Origin: an uncultured Elusimicrobiales bacterium
GTDB lineage: Bacteria > Elusimicrobiota > Elusimicrobia > Elusimicrobiales > Elusimicrobiaceae
Assembly: GCA_944324115.1 (NCBI GenBank)
Contig: CALUVB010000001.1
Coordinates: 62,001-126,000 of the forward strand
Direction: 5' to 3'
Length of the DNA stretch: 64,000 bases
The notes under the pieces are model-generated. The model had not been told where the DNA came from, did not search any database, and worked only from the letters and a program-made list of their open reading frames with translations. Positions 1 to 8,932 of the stretch are shown here, piece by piece; within the stretch, counting starts at the first letter, position 1, and each line of letters begins with the position of its first letter. The position numbers were made by a program, and so were the translations under genes.

Positions 1-3000
1 CGGCCAGCTCACTTCGGCAGTGCCTCCCGCTGGTACGGAAACGCTTTGGGTGCGTTTTTCAATGCCCAGCTTTGCCGCGGCGTCTTGATTATTAAGCAAG
101 ACATCTATTGTTACCTCTGTGGAACGTTTTTTGTCCGTCAAGTTAGTTACTTGCGCCACTAATGTGCTTTTATCTCCTTCGCGCCAGAAACGCGGCAGCG
201 CAAGGCGCACCATTAATTCTTTGCGTGTAATGGTTTGGGCGGTATATGAACCAAAGTCGGCATTTTTAGTTAACGCAAATGCGGCAATATTCCACGATGT
301 TACGCTTTGCGGCATGGTGAAAGCAATAGTTCCTTCTCCGGCCTGCAGCGGCAGCATAGGATTAAAGTAGGCGGTTTCCGAGAAGTCCGTACGGGGAGCT
401 TCATCTTGGGCGGAAGCGCCGCTTTCTGCCGCAGCAGTATCAAACGCTGCGTCAGCTACGACGGATTCTTCTTTCGCCATAACGGCGTCTCTTGCCAGCA
501 TATTGTTTGCCATGGGAGCTGCAGCCGGCATGGTTTTGACGGCTCCTCCTCCGCGGGTGGCAGCCGCATAGGAGAAGAAACGCGGCTGTAAATTCAGCTG
601 CGGCAGTACGGGGGGAGTGATATCTTCTTCTTCCGTTTCTTCCGGTTGGTAAAGAGTGGTGGAGAATACGGAGAAGCCGCTGTCGGTCAATTCCGCCCCA
701 AACGCAGGAGAAGGATACAATCTGTTCAAGGACAGTACGCTCTGTTCTGATGAAACATAATAATCCAATGATTTGTCATATATGCGTATGGAAGCCTGCC
801 CTTGCACTGGAGCGCCGGAGGCTTTTTTGGCGGTTAATTTCCAAGATACTTTCTGTCCGGGTTTAACTTCCGCGGGGATAGCGGCATTGAAAGAGATTTC
901 TTTGTTGTCAAACGGGATATTAATAAACGTTTGGGCGGTATAGAAATGGTAATCCCCCGCTCCGAACCAGCGCAGGTATACTCCGCCTCTCCATTCATTT
1001 TGAATGGGCAACGCATAAATGCCGGCTCCGGGGCCAATCAGCTCGCGCATAGCCAAGAACTTGCCGTCATTATATACTTCTATCCGCTTGGCTCCCGTCA
1101 AGGCTTGCGCTCCCAACAGTATTTTAGCCTGTGTGCCCGGGTAATAGGTGTTTTGTTGTACGATGGCCACTGCGGGCAGTTGCAATCGAGACTGTTTTTC
1201 CGCTACTAAAAACACCAGTTCTACATTATCCGCATTTTTGCCTTGCAGTTTTAATTTATAAATTCCTTCCGGCAAAGCTTCTATGCGCAACGAAGCGTCT
1301 TCTCCTTTTTTAAGAGAAAAAGACTGCTTGGAAATACGCCTCAGCTCTTTATTATGGGAGTAGAGCGCATCTAAATTGGTTTCGCCTCCGGCAGATTCGT
1401 CTGCATAGAGGTCATTTGATGCGGGCAGTATATTTTCCAATTCATAAATTTCAGCCGTAAATTTACCGCTTATGCTTTGTCCGTTTACATCGGTCAGTTT
1501 TACTTGGGCCAGTGGACTGGGTGTTTGGGCGTCATAGAATCCTTTATCGAAAGCCACTTGGAAGAAAGCGGCATGCCGGCTGGCTTTATATGTATGTTGG
1601 GTTTCTATCACGCGGCCGGAGGAGTCCATGACGGAAGCATGTACGGTAAACACACTGGGAAATCCGTTATCCTGGCCGGGCAGAGGGGTGAATTTAATTT
1701 CAAAATTTCCTTCTCTGTCCGTAGTAGTTGTACCTTCTGTGATAAATTCATTCCCTACGGGGAAATATCCGGTGCGCCACCACCAAAAAGGCGGACGGAA
1801 ATAGGTGCGGTGTACAGTATAGCTGACGGAGGCTTTCTCTAATGGAGCGCCAAAATAATAGTGGGCGCTGCCTTGAAGGGTGGTTTCTTTATCATATTGG
1901 AGTTGGGCGGCGTCGGCCAATGTGATTTGGTATTCCGGCCGTTTGTATTCATCTACTCGGAAGTTGGCATAAGCCCGGATATTTTTGCCGGCAGATGTAT
2001 ATGTTATTTCCGCGGTATAATATCCCAACAGTCCGCTGTCGGGCAGGGTAAAAGAATCCTGTGCAGTACCATATGTGTTTAGGGTAAGAGTATTCTCATA
2101 GATTTTGTCATAATTGGCGTCTCGCACAAGCAAGGCCAAGCGGGCGCCTTGATCCATTGTTTGCAAACCTTGGCCTGTTTTCTCAAAACCATATACGGCC
2201 AATTGCACTTTTTGTCCGGGGCGGTAAATGGCGCGGTCGGTTTCCGCATACAGAGAGAAAGGCGCCGCCGCATAATAGTTGAAATATAAAGCGGAAGGCA
2301 TGAATGCCGTGCTGTCGTTTTTTACCGCTTTTGGCAAGATGAAATAACTGTTGTCTTTAGATGTGTTTGTCTGTATTTTGCGCTGCAGCGTAAGCAAACC
2401 ATCCTCATTCGTTTGGCCGCTTTCTGTATTTCCTTTCCAATCCGTATAATAAGTAATATCAGCTCCGGGTACAGGTTCCCCAGTTTTTAAGTTCAGCGCA
2501 TAAATGCGGAAAACATTGGGGGTAAACGTTTTGTTTTGTCGGGAATGATAATCAGCCGGGTTTCCTTCTATGGCTGACGAAGCAAACAAAGCCAGCTCCG
2601 TGTTATTGAGTACCAAGGCCTGTATGGGCGCTTGAGAGGAATTGAATGTGCTATCATGAGAAAACAGAGCTACATAAAATCCGCGTTTATTCAGAGCGGG
2701 CAGTTGTATGTCCGCTTCTGTAAAGGCGTGGGGTTTGTCGTAGCTGACGGGAGTGTCTGCTTCTCCGACGGGGGTGCGCGTCAAAATTTGCGGGATTTGA
2801 GACGCCGGCACAGTCATTAAATAACGCCACGAATTAATAGTGCCCGTGTGTTCTTCTTTATACCACCTTCTTAAATCAGCTTCGCTGGCTGAATAAATGC
2901 GGGTATATACATGCTCTATGTTGCGTGCGGTAAAAGCGATTTTTCCTTCCTCTAAGTTTTGGCTGGAAGCCAAAGGTTTGAGAGTTAACGCCGGCTGCCG

Positions 3001-4035
3001 AATCCCTTGTGCAAAAGCGGCGCAGGCTTGTCCATAATAATCGCTTCCAGAGATTTGAGCGGCATAATCACACACGGCGGCGGCTTGGGCATATTCTTGT
3101 ATGTCATTAAGCAAATAGGCCGCTTGCAAAGCGGCGTATGCCTTGCCGTACGGGGCGGGAGAGGAGAGCAATACTTGGCTGATTTTGGCCAATAATCCTT
3201 TTTCTTTCTGTGAATACCCGGCCAAATCCTGCAACAACTGGGCCGCCTGTAATGTTTGTTTTTCTTTATTTTCAAAGCTGAACAAATGCGAATATTCAAA
3301 GGGCAAATACAGGCGCTGAGCCTGCCATATGATGCGGGCGTTGGCGCGCCCTTTGCCGCCCAATTCGGCGGCTTCTGCTAAGAGAGAAACGGCTTTTTGT
3401 GCGTCATTTTTGATTTGAGAGGGGGATTTGTATTCTGCTGTTAATACGTCAGCGGTGCGCAAAGGAACAGCCACCGGGGAGGAAAGCAGCCGTTTTTTCC
3501 ACTGTAATACCACAAAGTCAAATAAAGTGGGAATTTCCTTTTGATTGGTGTCTTGCAGGTCTATAATTAATGTTTCTTTTTCAATGGGGGCATTAATCAG
3601 AGAGGTGCGCAAATCCCACAACTGTTCATAACTTTGGTCAATTTTTTCATTCCACTGGGTTTTGCTTAACTGGGGGAAAGTGGCATCATCTTCTTCGGAA
3701 CTGGGGAGAACGAGAGCATAAATTTCGCTTACGCGCTGGGCTGTGTAAATGCGGTACAGCAGAAAACGTGCCTTCCAAATAGAGTTGTCGGGTAAATCAA
3801 AGGAGAAGGCGCTTTCTGCTGCGTTTTGATATTTGCCTTGCATATACTGGCTGGCAATTAGACGCAGCTGGACTTGATACAGGTTTTCTCCTTTAGCCGT
3901 TTTAAGCTCTTGTTCGTAATATTGTTGGGCTTGGGCATAATTGCCTGCTTCATATGCGGCGTCTGCCGCTTGGCGGTTTTGCGCTTGAGCCGCAAGGGGG
4001 CACAGGCACAGCAATAAAAATATGATTTTTTTCAT
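1..4035 (-). CDS. Alpha-2-macroglobulin family protein (3' end outside window)
   Basis: An open frame of 1345 codons runs from the ATG at 4035 to the window edge with no stop, so the C-terminal part is missing. It begins with a Sec signal peptide (MKKIIFLLLCLCPLAAQAQ). An alpha-helical, TPR-like stretch follows to about residue 330. Next come macroglobulin beta-domains, with the MG2-type motif TDRAIYRPGQ near residues 599-608. Around residues 1150-1230 is a low-complexity Ala/Met/Glu stretch that may be the bait region. After it comes an A2M-type segment (FSETAYFNP, then TMPQSVTSWNIAAFAL). In the family these are large periplasmic protease traps; the thioester, if present, would lie beyond the window. 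The start has a strong site, GGGAGGAG. It lies downstream of argS on the same strand but is separated from it by a hairpin. No pbpC partner is visible. The family call is confident; the function is inferred. Confidence 0.88.
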   Translation of the reverse strand, partial: MKKIIFLLLCLCPLAAQAQNRQAADAAYEAGNYAQAQQYYEQELKTAKGENLYQVQLRLIASQYMQGKYQNAAESAFSFDLPDNSIWKARFLLYRIYTAQRVSEIYALVLPSSEEDDATFPQLSKTQWNEKIDQSYEQLWDLRTSLINAPIEKETLIIDLQDTNQKEIPTLFDFVVLQWKKRLLSSPVAVPLRTADVLTAEYKSPSQIKNDAQKAVSLLAEAAELGGKGRANARIIWQAQRLYLPFEYSHLFSFENKEKQTLQAAQLLQDLAGYSQKEKGLLAKISQVLLSSPAPYGKAYAALQAAYLLNDIQEYAQAAAVCDYAAQISGSDYYGQACAAFAQGIRQPALTLKPLASSQNLEEGKIAFTARNIEHVYTRIYSASEADLRRWYKEEHTGTINSWRYLMTVPASQIPQILTRTPVGEADTPVSYDKPHAFTEADIQLPALNKRGFYVALFSHDSTFNSSQAPIQALVLNNTELALFASSAIEGNPADYHSRQNKTFTPNVFRIYALNLKTGEPVPGADITYYTDWKGNTESGQTNEDGLLTLQRKIQTNTSKDNSYFILPKAVKNDSTAFMPSALYFNYYAAAPFSLYAETDRAIYRPGQKVQLAVYGFEKTGQGLQTMDQGARLALLVRDANYDKIYENTLTLNTYGTAQDSFTLPDSGLLGYYTAEITYTSAGKNIRAYANFRVDEYKRPEYQITLADAAQLQYDKETTLQGSAHYYFGAPLEKASVSYTVHRTYFRPPFWWWRTGYFPVGNEFITEGTTTTDREGNFEIKFTPLPGQDNGFPSVFTVHASVMDSSGRVIETQHTYKASRHAAFFQVAFDKGFYDAQTPSPLAQVKLTDVNGQSISGKFTAEIYELENILPASNDLYADESAGGETNLDALYSHNKELRRISKQSFSLKKGEDASLRIEALPEGIYKLKLQGKNADNVELVFLVAEKQSRLQLPAVAIVQQNTYYPGTQAKILLGAQALTGAKRIEVYNDGKFLAMRELIGPGAGIYALPIQNEWRGGVYLRWFGAGDYHFYTAQTFINIPFDNKEISFNAAIPAEVKPGQKVSWKLTAKKASGAPVQGQASIRIYDKSLDYYVSSEQSVLSLNRLYPSPAFGAELTDSGFSVFSTTLYQPEETEEEDITPPVLPQLNLQPRFFSYAAATRGGGAVKTMPAAAPMANNMLARDAVMAKEESVVADAAFDTAAAESGASAQDEAPRTDFSETAYFNPMLPLQAGEGTIAFTMPQSVTSWNIAAFALTKNADFGSYTAQTITRKELMVRLALPRFWREGDKSTLVAQVTNLTDKKRSTEVTIDVLLNNQDAAAKLGIEKRTQSVSVPAGGTAEVSWP

Positions 4036-4063
4036 GTCTCCTCCCACAAGTTTCCCTGTAAGA

Positions 4064-4106
4064 CAAAAAATCTCTTTTCGCGGTAAGGCGGATAAGAGAT
4101 TTTTTG
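4064..4106 (-). terminator. Hairpin terminator after argS
   Basis: A 13-bp perfect inverted repeat (4064-4076 with 4094-4106, core AAAAAATCTCTT) is flanked by A and T tracts. It sits between the argS stop and the macroglobulin start, so it probably ends or attenuates argS transcription. Its A/T-rich arms let it work in either direction. Confidence 0.75.
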
Positions 4107-4133
4107 TTTTTTATAGCTTAGGTATAGCAGCGC

Positions 4134-5726
4134 TTACATTTTTTCCGGTGCGCTCACACCTAAAAATTCTAATCCTTTTTTAATGCGTTCGGCCACTCGC
4201 TGGCAGATGAACAAACGGGAACGCGTTTGCGGCAGATTGCCCTCATCAATCACTCTGCATGTGTCATAGAAAGAGTGGAACAATCCTGCCAATTCCGTCA
4301 GATAGGTGGTCAAGTGGTGCGGACTCATGTCGCGCAAACAGTTTTGCAGCACAGGTTTAAACCACACCAGTTTTAAAAGCAGCGCGCGTTCCTGCGGGGC
4401 CAGCGGCGTGATAATGTCTGCTGGCTCCAAGCCTTTTTCTGCCGCGGCGGAAAAAATAGAATGAATGCGCGCATGCACATATTGCACATAATAAACGGGG
4501 TTTTCATTGGACTGTTTTTTGGCCAGTTCAATGTCAAATGTCATTTGGGCATTGGGCGTGCGGCTGGCAAAGAAAAAGCGACACGCATCTGCTCCCACCT
4601 CATCTACCAATTCGCGCAGGGTAATAAACTTTCCAGCGCGTTTGGACATTTTCACTTGTTCGCCGTTGTCTAGCAAATGCACTAATTGGTGAATGATAGG
4701 CACAAATGATTTTTCTTCTTTCCCCAATGCGTGTACCGCCGCTTTCATGCGGGGCACATAGCCGTGATGATCCGCTCCTAAAATATCCACCAACGTGCTG
4801 TAACCGCGGTCATATTTATTTTTATGATAGGCGATATCTGCCAGGAAATACGTCGGTCTTCCGTCAGTGCGCACCAAGACGCGGTCTTTGTCGTCTTTGG
4901 CTTCTTTGTCTTGGGTGGAACCAAACCATACCGCGTCATCTTTTTTATATGCATAGCCGTTTTCTTCTAAGCTTTTTAAAGCAGCTTCCACGGCGCCGGC
5001 TTGGTGTAATTCGGATTCGCGGAACCAGCGCGTAAATTGCACCCGAAAAGCTTCCATATCCTCTTGTTGAGTATGAATTAAATATTCCATGGCCCATTTG
5101 CCATAATCTTTTTCCGCCAAATCTTTAGGCGCCTTTTTTGCCATTTCAATCAGGTAAGAGCCATGGTATCCGTTTTCCGGAGGTTCTTTGCCTTCAAGGC
5201 GGGCTTTTAGAGAATCTGCCAACAGCTGTGCTTGATTGCCGGCGTCATTGACATAGTATTCGCTGTCGCACAAATAACCTAATGCCCTGTGAATGCGCAC
5301 CAAGCTGTCTCCCAATGCCGCTCCGCGGCCTGAAGCTACATGCAGCGGACCGGTGGGGTTGGCGGATACAAATTCAATTAAAATTTTATTCTTGGCGCCG
5401 TAACCGTGGCTGTTTTCTTTGATGCGGCGGTCTTTGGCTGCGGCGATGATGAAAGATTCCTGTAGTTTTAGGTTGATAAACCCGGGCGCGGCCGCCACGG
5501 CGTCTTCAATACCATTTACTTCCCGCAGCAAAACGGCGGCCTGTTTGGCAATTTCCATCGGGTTTTTGCGCAGCACTTTGGCGGCGGACATGGCCCAGTT
5601 GAGAGACAAATCCGCCCCGGTATGTTCCGGTGCGGGCGAAAATTCCGCCGCGGGTAACTTTGCGCCGGCAAAAGCGGGCGCGCTGGAGAGTTTGATTTCA
5701 ATTTCTTTTTTTAAATGGTCAAACAT
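4134..5726 (-). CDS. argS: Arginyl-tRNA synthetase
   Basis: This class I synthetase charges tRNA-Arg with arginine. The 530-residue product has the usual ArgS order. It starts with an N-terminal additional domain, then the block FVSANPTGPLHVASGRGAA, where HVASG takes the place of the HIGH signature. The KMSK loop follows (VKMSKRAGKF, about residue 358), and the C-terminal anticodon-binding DALR-type helical domain ends the protein. It is somewhat shorter than the E. coli enzyme but complete. The start ATG at 5726 lies 2 nt after the rsfS stop, so the two genes are presumably co-transcribed and translationally coupled. Confidence 0.96.
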   Translation of the reverse strand: MFDHLKKEIEIKLSSAPAFAGAKLPAAEFSPAPEHTGADLSLNWAMSAAKVLRKNPMEIAKQAAVLLREVNGIEDAVAAAPGFINLKLQESFIIAAAKDRRIKENSHGYGAKNKILIEFVSANPTGPLHVASGRGAALGDSLVRIHRALGYLCDSEYYVNDAGNQAQLLADSLKARLEGKEPPENGYHGSYLIEMAKKAPKDLAEKDYGKWAMEYLIHTQQEDMEAFRVQFTRWFRESELHQAGAVEAALKSLEENGYAYKKDDAVWFGSTQDKEAKDDKDRVLVRTDGRPTYFLADIAYHKNKYDRGYSTLVDILGADHHGYVPRMKAAVHALGKEEKSFVPIIHQLVHLLDNGEQVKMSKRAGKFITLRELVDEVGADACRFFFASRTPNAQMTFDIELAKKQSNENPVYYVQYVHARIHSIFSAAAEKGLEPADIITPLAPQERALLLKLVWFKPVLQNCLRDMSPHHLTTYLTELAGLFHSFYDTCRVIDEGNLPQTRSRLFICQRVAERIKKGLEFLGVSAPEKM

Positions 5727-5728
5727 GT

Positions 5729-6304
5729 TTATTTGGCACCTTTTTTAGTAGATTTCTTCGTCACTTTGGCGGTCTTTTTGGGTGCCGCTTTTGAGGAGGA
5801 AGTTATTTTCTTGGTTTTTGAGGCCGCCTTTTTGGGGGCGGATTTTTTAACCGCAGTTTTTTTAGCGGCGGGTTTCGGTGTTGTTTTTTTAGTCGTTTTG
5901 CGTACTGCCTTTTTAGCGGCGGGTTTGGCAGAGACGCTTTTCTTGGTGGTTTTGGGTTTTTTGTAATTTAATTCTGTGCCGAAACTGAAAATTTTGTCCA
6001 AGGCATAAAAATCGCGCGCTTCTTGGGTCATAATATGTACTAAAAAGGACCCATAGTCGGACACGCGCCAAATCATGCTTTCTCCGCCGTCGCGGTTAGA
6101 TTTATATATGCCGATTTTTTTGAGCTGGGTGCTGATTTCATCTTCCACCGCTTCCATGTGCGGTTTAGAAGTTACGGTGGCCAATACGATATAATCACAC
6201 AGAGAGGAAAGGCCATTTAGGTCAATGACTTTAATATTTTCGGCCTTTTTGTTATCTGCGTAGCGGGCCGCCAGAAATGCAATTTCTTTTTTATCCATAG
6301 ACAC
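5729..6304 (-). CDS. rsfS: Ribosomal silencing factor RsfS with histone H1-like C-terminal tail
   Basis: RsfS (DUF143/Iojap) binds ribosomal protein uL14 and blocks subunit joining when nutrients are low. Residues 1-115 carry the family hallmarks: LCDYIVLATVTSKPHMEAVEDE, shown here only as its LCDYIVLATVTS start, then SMIWRVSDYGSFLVHIM and ARDFYALDKI. Most family members end near residue 115-130. This one continues with about 70 residues made almost only of Lys, Ala, Thr, Pro and Ser (AAKKTAVKKSAPKKAASKTK), resembling histone H1 or AlgP tails. The tail is in frame with no stop and lies just before argS. The start has GAGGTG 4 nt upstream. The RsfS core is clear; a nucleic-acid-binding role for the tail is inference. 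Confidence 0.92.
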   Translation of the reverse strand: MSMDKKEIAFLAARYADNKKAENIKVIDLNGLSSLCDYIVLATVTSKPHMEAVEDEISTQLKKIGIYKSNRDGGESMIWRVSDYGSFLVHIMTQEARDFYALDKIFSFGTELNYKKPKTTKKSVSAKPAAKKAVRKTTKKTTPKPAAKKTAVKKSAPKKAASKTKKITSSSKAAPKKTAKVTKKSTKKGAK

Positions 6305-6389
6305 CTCTTCTCAAATATATATACCAGCATAGCATTTTTGGGTTGTTTTTACTATATAAAACTGCAATCCCTGCCTCTGCGTAATTTTA

Positions 6390-6395
6390 TATACT
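6390..6395 (+). promoter_or_regulatory. -10 element of rsmI, predicted leaderless
   Basis: TATACT ends 6 nt before the rsmI ATG at 6402. No Shine-Dalgarno-like sequence lies in the preceding 25 nt. With transcription normally starting 6-8 nt after the -10, the mRNA would begin at or within a base or two of the start codon. No good -35 is evident. Confidence 0.6.
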
Positions 6396-6401
6396 AATTC
6401 T

Positions 6402-7109
6402 ATGCTTTCAATTGTTCCGACCCCGCTTGGGAATTTGCAGGATATTACGCTGCGTGCTTTAGAAACGCTTAAAAGCGTAGATTGCGTATTGTGTGAGGAT
6501 ACCCGCCGCACACAGATTTTGCTGATGCATTTCGGCATTTCTAAGCCGACGGTGCGCTATAATGAGAACGACGATTTTTCCTTGCGGCGTTGTTTGGATT
6601 TGCTGAAACAAGGCAAACACTGCGCTTTGGTTTCGGACTGTGGTACGCCGTGTATTTCCGATCCGGGGTGGAAATTGGTCCGGGCGGCTGTGGCTGAGGG
6701 GGTGCCTGTCACTTCACTGCCGGGGCCCAGTGCGGCAGCTTGTGCTTTGGCGGGGGCGGGTTTTACGGGAGGAGCGTTTACTTTTTTAGGTTTTTTACCG
6801 CGCAAAAGCGGCAAAGCTGCCAAATTGCTTAGTGCGGCTTATGAACAAAACCATCCGGTAATTGTGTATGAATCCCCATTCCGGGTAATTAAATTGCTGG
6901 AGCTGGTGAGCAAAACGCTGGGGCCGCATACACCTGTGGTAGCCGCACGAGAGATTTCTAAAATATATGAAGAATGGCTGCGCGGCAGCGCACAGTCTGT
7001 GGCGGAAAATTTGGCCAAACGAAAAAAAGTGCAGGGAGAATTCGTCGTGGTAATTGGTCTGCCGGAGACAAAACAAGAGAATGAAGAAAAGTCTGATTTG
7101 CCCTATTAA
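6402..7109 (+). CDS. rsmI: 16S rRNA (cytidine-1402-2'-O)-methyltransferase RsmI
   Basis: The 235-residue protein belongs to the SAM-dependent tetrapyrrole methylase family and matches RsmI. RsmI 2'-O-methylates C1402 in the ribosomal decoding centre. Visible blocks are the N-terminal IVPTPLGNLQDITLRALETL, then CEDTRRTQILL, SDCGTPCISDPGWKLV with the SAM-site GTP loop, LPGPSAA and the ARELSK-like AAREISKIYEEWLRG. Length fits a version lacking the C-terminal extension. It is transcribed divergently from rsfS. Its last 29 nt overlap the start of tsaC, so the two tRNA/rRNA modification genes are coupled. Confidence 0.95.
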   Translation: MLSIVPTPLGNLQDITLRALETLKSVDCVLCEDTRRTQILLMHFGISKPTVRYNENDDFSLRRCLDLLKQGKHCALVSDCGTPCISDPGWKLVRAAVAEGVPVTSLPGPSAAACALAGAGFTGGAFTFLGFLPRKSGKAAKLLSAAYEQNHPVIVYESPFRVIKLLELVSKTLGPHTPVVAAREISKIYEEWLRGSAQSVAENLAKRKKVQGEFVVVIGLPETKQENEEKSDLPY

Positions 7110-7716
7110 TGCATTAACCTCCCGGCAAATGCGGGAAATTGCAGCCCGACTAGACGCCGGAGCAGTGGCCGTATATCCTACGGATACGGTTTATGGCATA
7201 GGGGCCAACGCCTTTGATGAGCAAGCCATACGCCGTATCTATGAAATAAAACAAAGGCCCGCCGGCTGTGCCTTGCAGTTGTTGATTGGCAGCGTATCCC
7301 AGGCGCGTGAAATTGTGCAGTGGACAGAACAGGCCGAGCAACTGGCCCGGGCGTATTGGCCTGGTGCGCTTACTATGATTTTGCGGCCTAATGAGAAGGG
7401 CCAGCCGCTGCGGCGCGGGTTTGAAGGGCTTGGGCTGCGGGTGCCGGCTTATGCCGCTTTGACGCGGCTGTTGGAAAAATTAAACAATCCGTTAGCTTCC
7501 ACCAGTGCTAATTTGCATGGACAGCCGGTTATTGCTTCAGAAGAGGAGCTGGTCCGTTTTTTTGACGGCAAAGTAGATGTAATCTTGACCGGAGGCACAC
7601 TGGGCACACGGGCTTCGTCGGTTATAGATTTATGCACTCCGCAGCCGCATTTGTTGCGGGAGGAAGCTGTTCCCCGTGCGGCGTTGGAAAAAACCTTGGC
7701 AAAGCCTATAAAATAG
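7081..7716 (+). CDS. tsaC: L-threonylcarbamoyladenylate synthase (TsaC/Sua5/YrdC family)
   Basis: TsaC makes threonylcarbamoyl-AMP from threonine, bicarbonate and ATP, the first step of t6A37 formation on ANN-decoding tRNAs. The 211-residue product has the family core: VAVYPTDTVYGIGANAF near the N-terminus, EIKQRPAGCALQLLI (the KxR...K-type substrate motif), YWPGALTMIL and STSANLHGQP. It is a stand-alone YrdC domain without the Sua5 C-terminal domain. I chose the ATG at 7081 over an in-frame TTG at 7054, because the family begins close to the AARLDAG helix. It overlaps rsmI by 29 nt. Confidence 0.93.
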   Translation: MKKSLICPINALTSRQMREIAARLDAGAVAVYPTDTVYGIGANAFDEQAIRRIYEIKQRPAGCALQLLIGSVSQAREIVQWTEQAEQLARAYWPGALTMILRPNEKGQPLRRGFEGLGLRVPAYAALTRLLEKLNNPLASTSANLHGQPVIASEEELVRFFDGKVDVILTGGTLGTRASSVIDLCTPQPHLLREEAVPRAALEKTLAKPIK

Positions 7717-7723
7717 TTATAAT
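7696..7723 (+). promoter_or_regulatory. Promoter of the histidine kinase, predicted leaderless
   Basis: TTGGCA (7696-7701), a 16-nt spacer and a perfect TATAAT (7718-7723) overlap the end of tsaC. The -10 ends 6 nt before the kinase ATG at 7730. There is no ribosome-binding site in the short gap. This is the best-formed example of the leaderless arrangement in the window. Confidence 0.7.
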
Positions 7724-7729
7724 ACCTTT

Positions 7730-8692
7730 ATGCTAATAGTAGAATATATCAGACAATTGAGTTATCCGATTTATTATACGGTTTTAACCACCGCGCTGTT
7801 GTTGTTGACGTTTTGGATAGCGCGTCGTTTTGCGTTGCGCAAAATGAAGCGCGTCGTGATGAAAGCGGAACATAATTACCAACAGCAAATAGCGGCTTTG
7901 CAGATGCAGCTTTCAGGGAAAGTGAGCATGTTGGAGAGTATGGTAGAAAAGCTCAAGCTTTCCAACCAAGAGCTGAATCGGCTGAGCGAGATCCGTTCCA
8001 AATTCATGTCTATTGTGGCCCATGACCTGCGCCAGCCGCTGACTTCCATTCAGGGGTTTACCTCCGTATTGATGATGGACAGCCCGCAAGGCGGGGGAAA
8101 CAATGATCAAATTGCCTTGAACAATATTTTAAAAGCTACGGACAATATGAACCAACTTATGGCGGACTTGATGGATATCTCCATGATAGAGTCGGGTAAG
8201 TTTAAAATGGATTTCAAAAATTTCAATTTTAACCAGCTTTTAAATGATGTGTTTACCTTACAACAGGTAAATGCACAGAAGAAAGGTATTTTTTTGGCGA
8301 AATATGAATATCCCAATGATGTTACGATTTATGCGGACCGGTTCCGCATTTCCCAAGTGCTGAATAATTTGTTGGGCAATGCTATTAAATTTTCTCCGCA
8401 GGGAGGCCGCATAGAAATACGTTATTTTATACAAAATGGCTGTTTGGTGTGCTACGTTGGTGATGAGGGGCCCGGTATTGCTCATAATGAGCAAAGCAAA
8501 ATTTTTCAAAAGTTTCATCAGTCTGATAATGACCGCTCCGGCCGCAAACAAGGCTGGGGGCTGGGGTTGTCTATTGCCCAGGAAATCATTAATGCCCATA
8601 ATGGGGATATTGGCGTGGAAAGCCCCGGTTTGGGGCACGGCGCATTGTTTTGGTTTCGTATTCCGGTGGAGCCGGCGGCATACAGTATATAA
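7730..8692 (+). CDS. Membrane-anchored sensor histidine kinase, orphan
   Basis: This 320-residue kinase has one N-terminal membrane helix (about residues 13-33), a coiled coil (residues 40-85), a HisKA domain and a HATPase_c domain. The phospho-acceptor is H98 in the H-box AHDLRQPLTSIQGF. The ATP-binding boxes are NLLGNAIKFS (N), DEGPGI (G1), IFQKFHQ (F) and GWGLGLSIAQ (G2). There is no periplasmic sensor domain, PAS or HAMP, so the signal must act through the helix, the coiled coil or a partner. No response regulator gene is next to it. It has its own promoter inside the tsaC end and its own terminator at 8728. The kinase call is firm; the stimulus and partner are unknown. Confidence 0.92.
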   Translation: MLIVEYIRQLSYPIYYTVLTTALLLLTFWIARRFALRKMKRVVMKAEHNYQQQIAALQMQLSGKVSMLESMVEKLKLSNQELNRLSEIRSKFMSIVAHDLRQPLTSIQGFTSVLMMDSPQGGGNNDQIALNNILKATDNMNQLMADLMDISMIESGKFKMDFKNFNFNQLLNDVFTLQQVNAQKKGIFLAKYEYPNDVTIYADRFRISQVLNNLLGNAIKFSPQGGRIEIRYFIQNGCLVCYVGDEGPGIAHNEQSKIFQKFHQSDNDRSGRKQGWGLGLSIAQEIINAHNGDIGVESPGLGHGALFWFRIPVEPAAYSI

Positions 8693-8727
8693 CCCATTAT
8701 AAATAATGAAGAAGTTTTGACTTTAAT

Positions 8728-8753
8728 AAAAGGGCTGCTTCGGCAGCTCTTTT
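8728..8753 (+). terminator. Terminator of the histidine kinase gene
   Basis: AAAAGGGCTGC (8728-8738) pairs with GCAGCTCTTTT (8743-8753) around a TTCG tetraloop, with one G-T wobble. A-tract and T-tract arms make a classic intrinsic terminator. The following 180 nt up to the dacB stop hold no gene that I can support. Confidence 0.85.
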
Positions 8754-8932
8754 GTTGTGTATCTTACAGTTTTCCTACGTTCCAAGTTGCCAGTGTTTCT
8801 CAAGTTCCTTCGTTTTATCCATTGGGAGTAAGACTGGGATATGTGCGCGAAAGGCGTCTGGGAAGGCTGTTGAGCATGTCCCTAGGAAATACCGCGCAAT
8901 CAAGTTCCATATACCGATGGAAAAAAGGCAGG

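Noticed and set aside
5715-5966. Open frame opposite the rsfS tail with a Phe/Val/Ala-rich hydrophobic product
   Set aside because: It is the antisense of the Lys/Ala-rich tail; the apparent membrane character is a codon-complement artefact.
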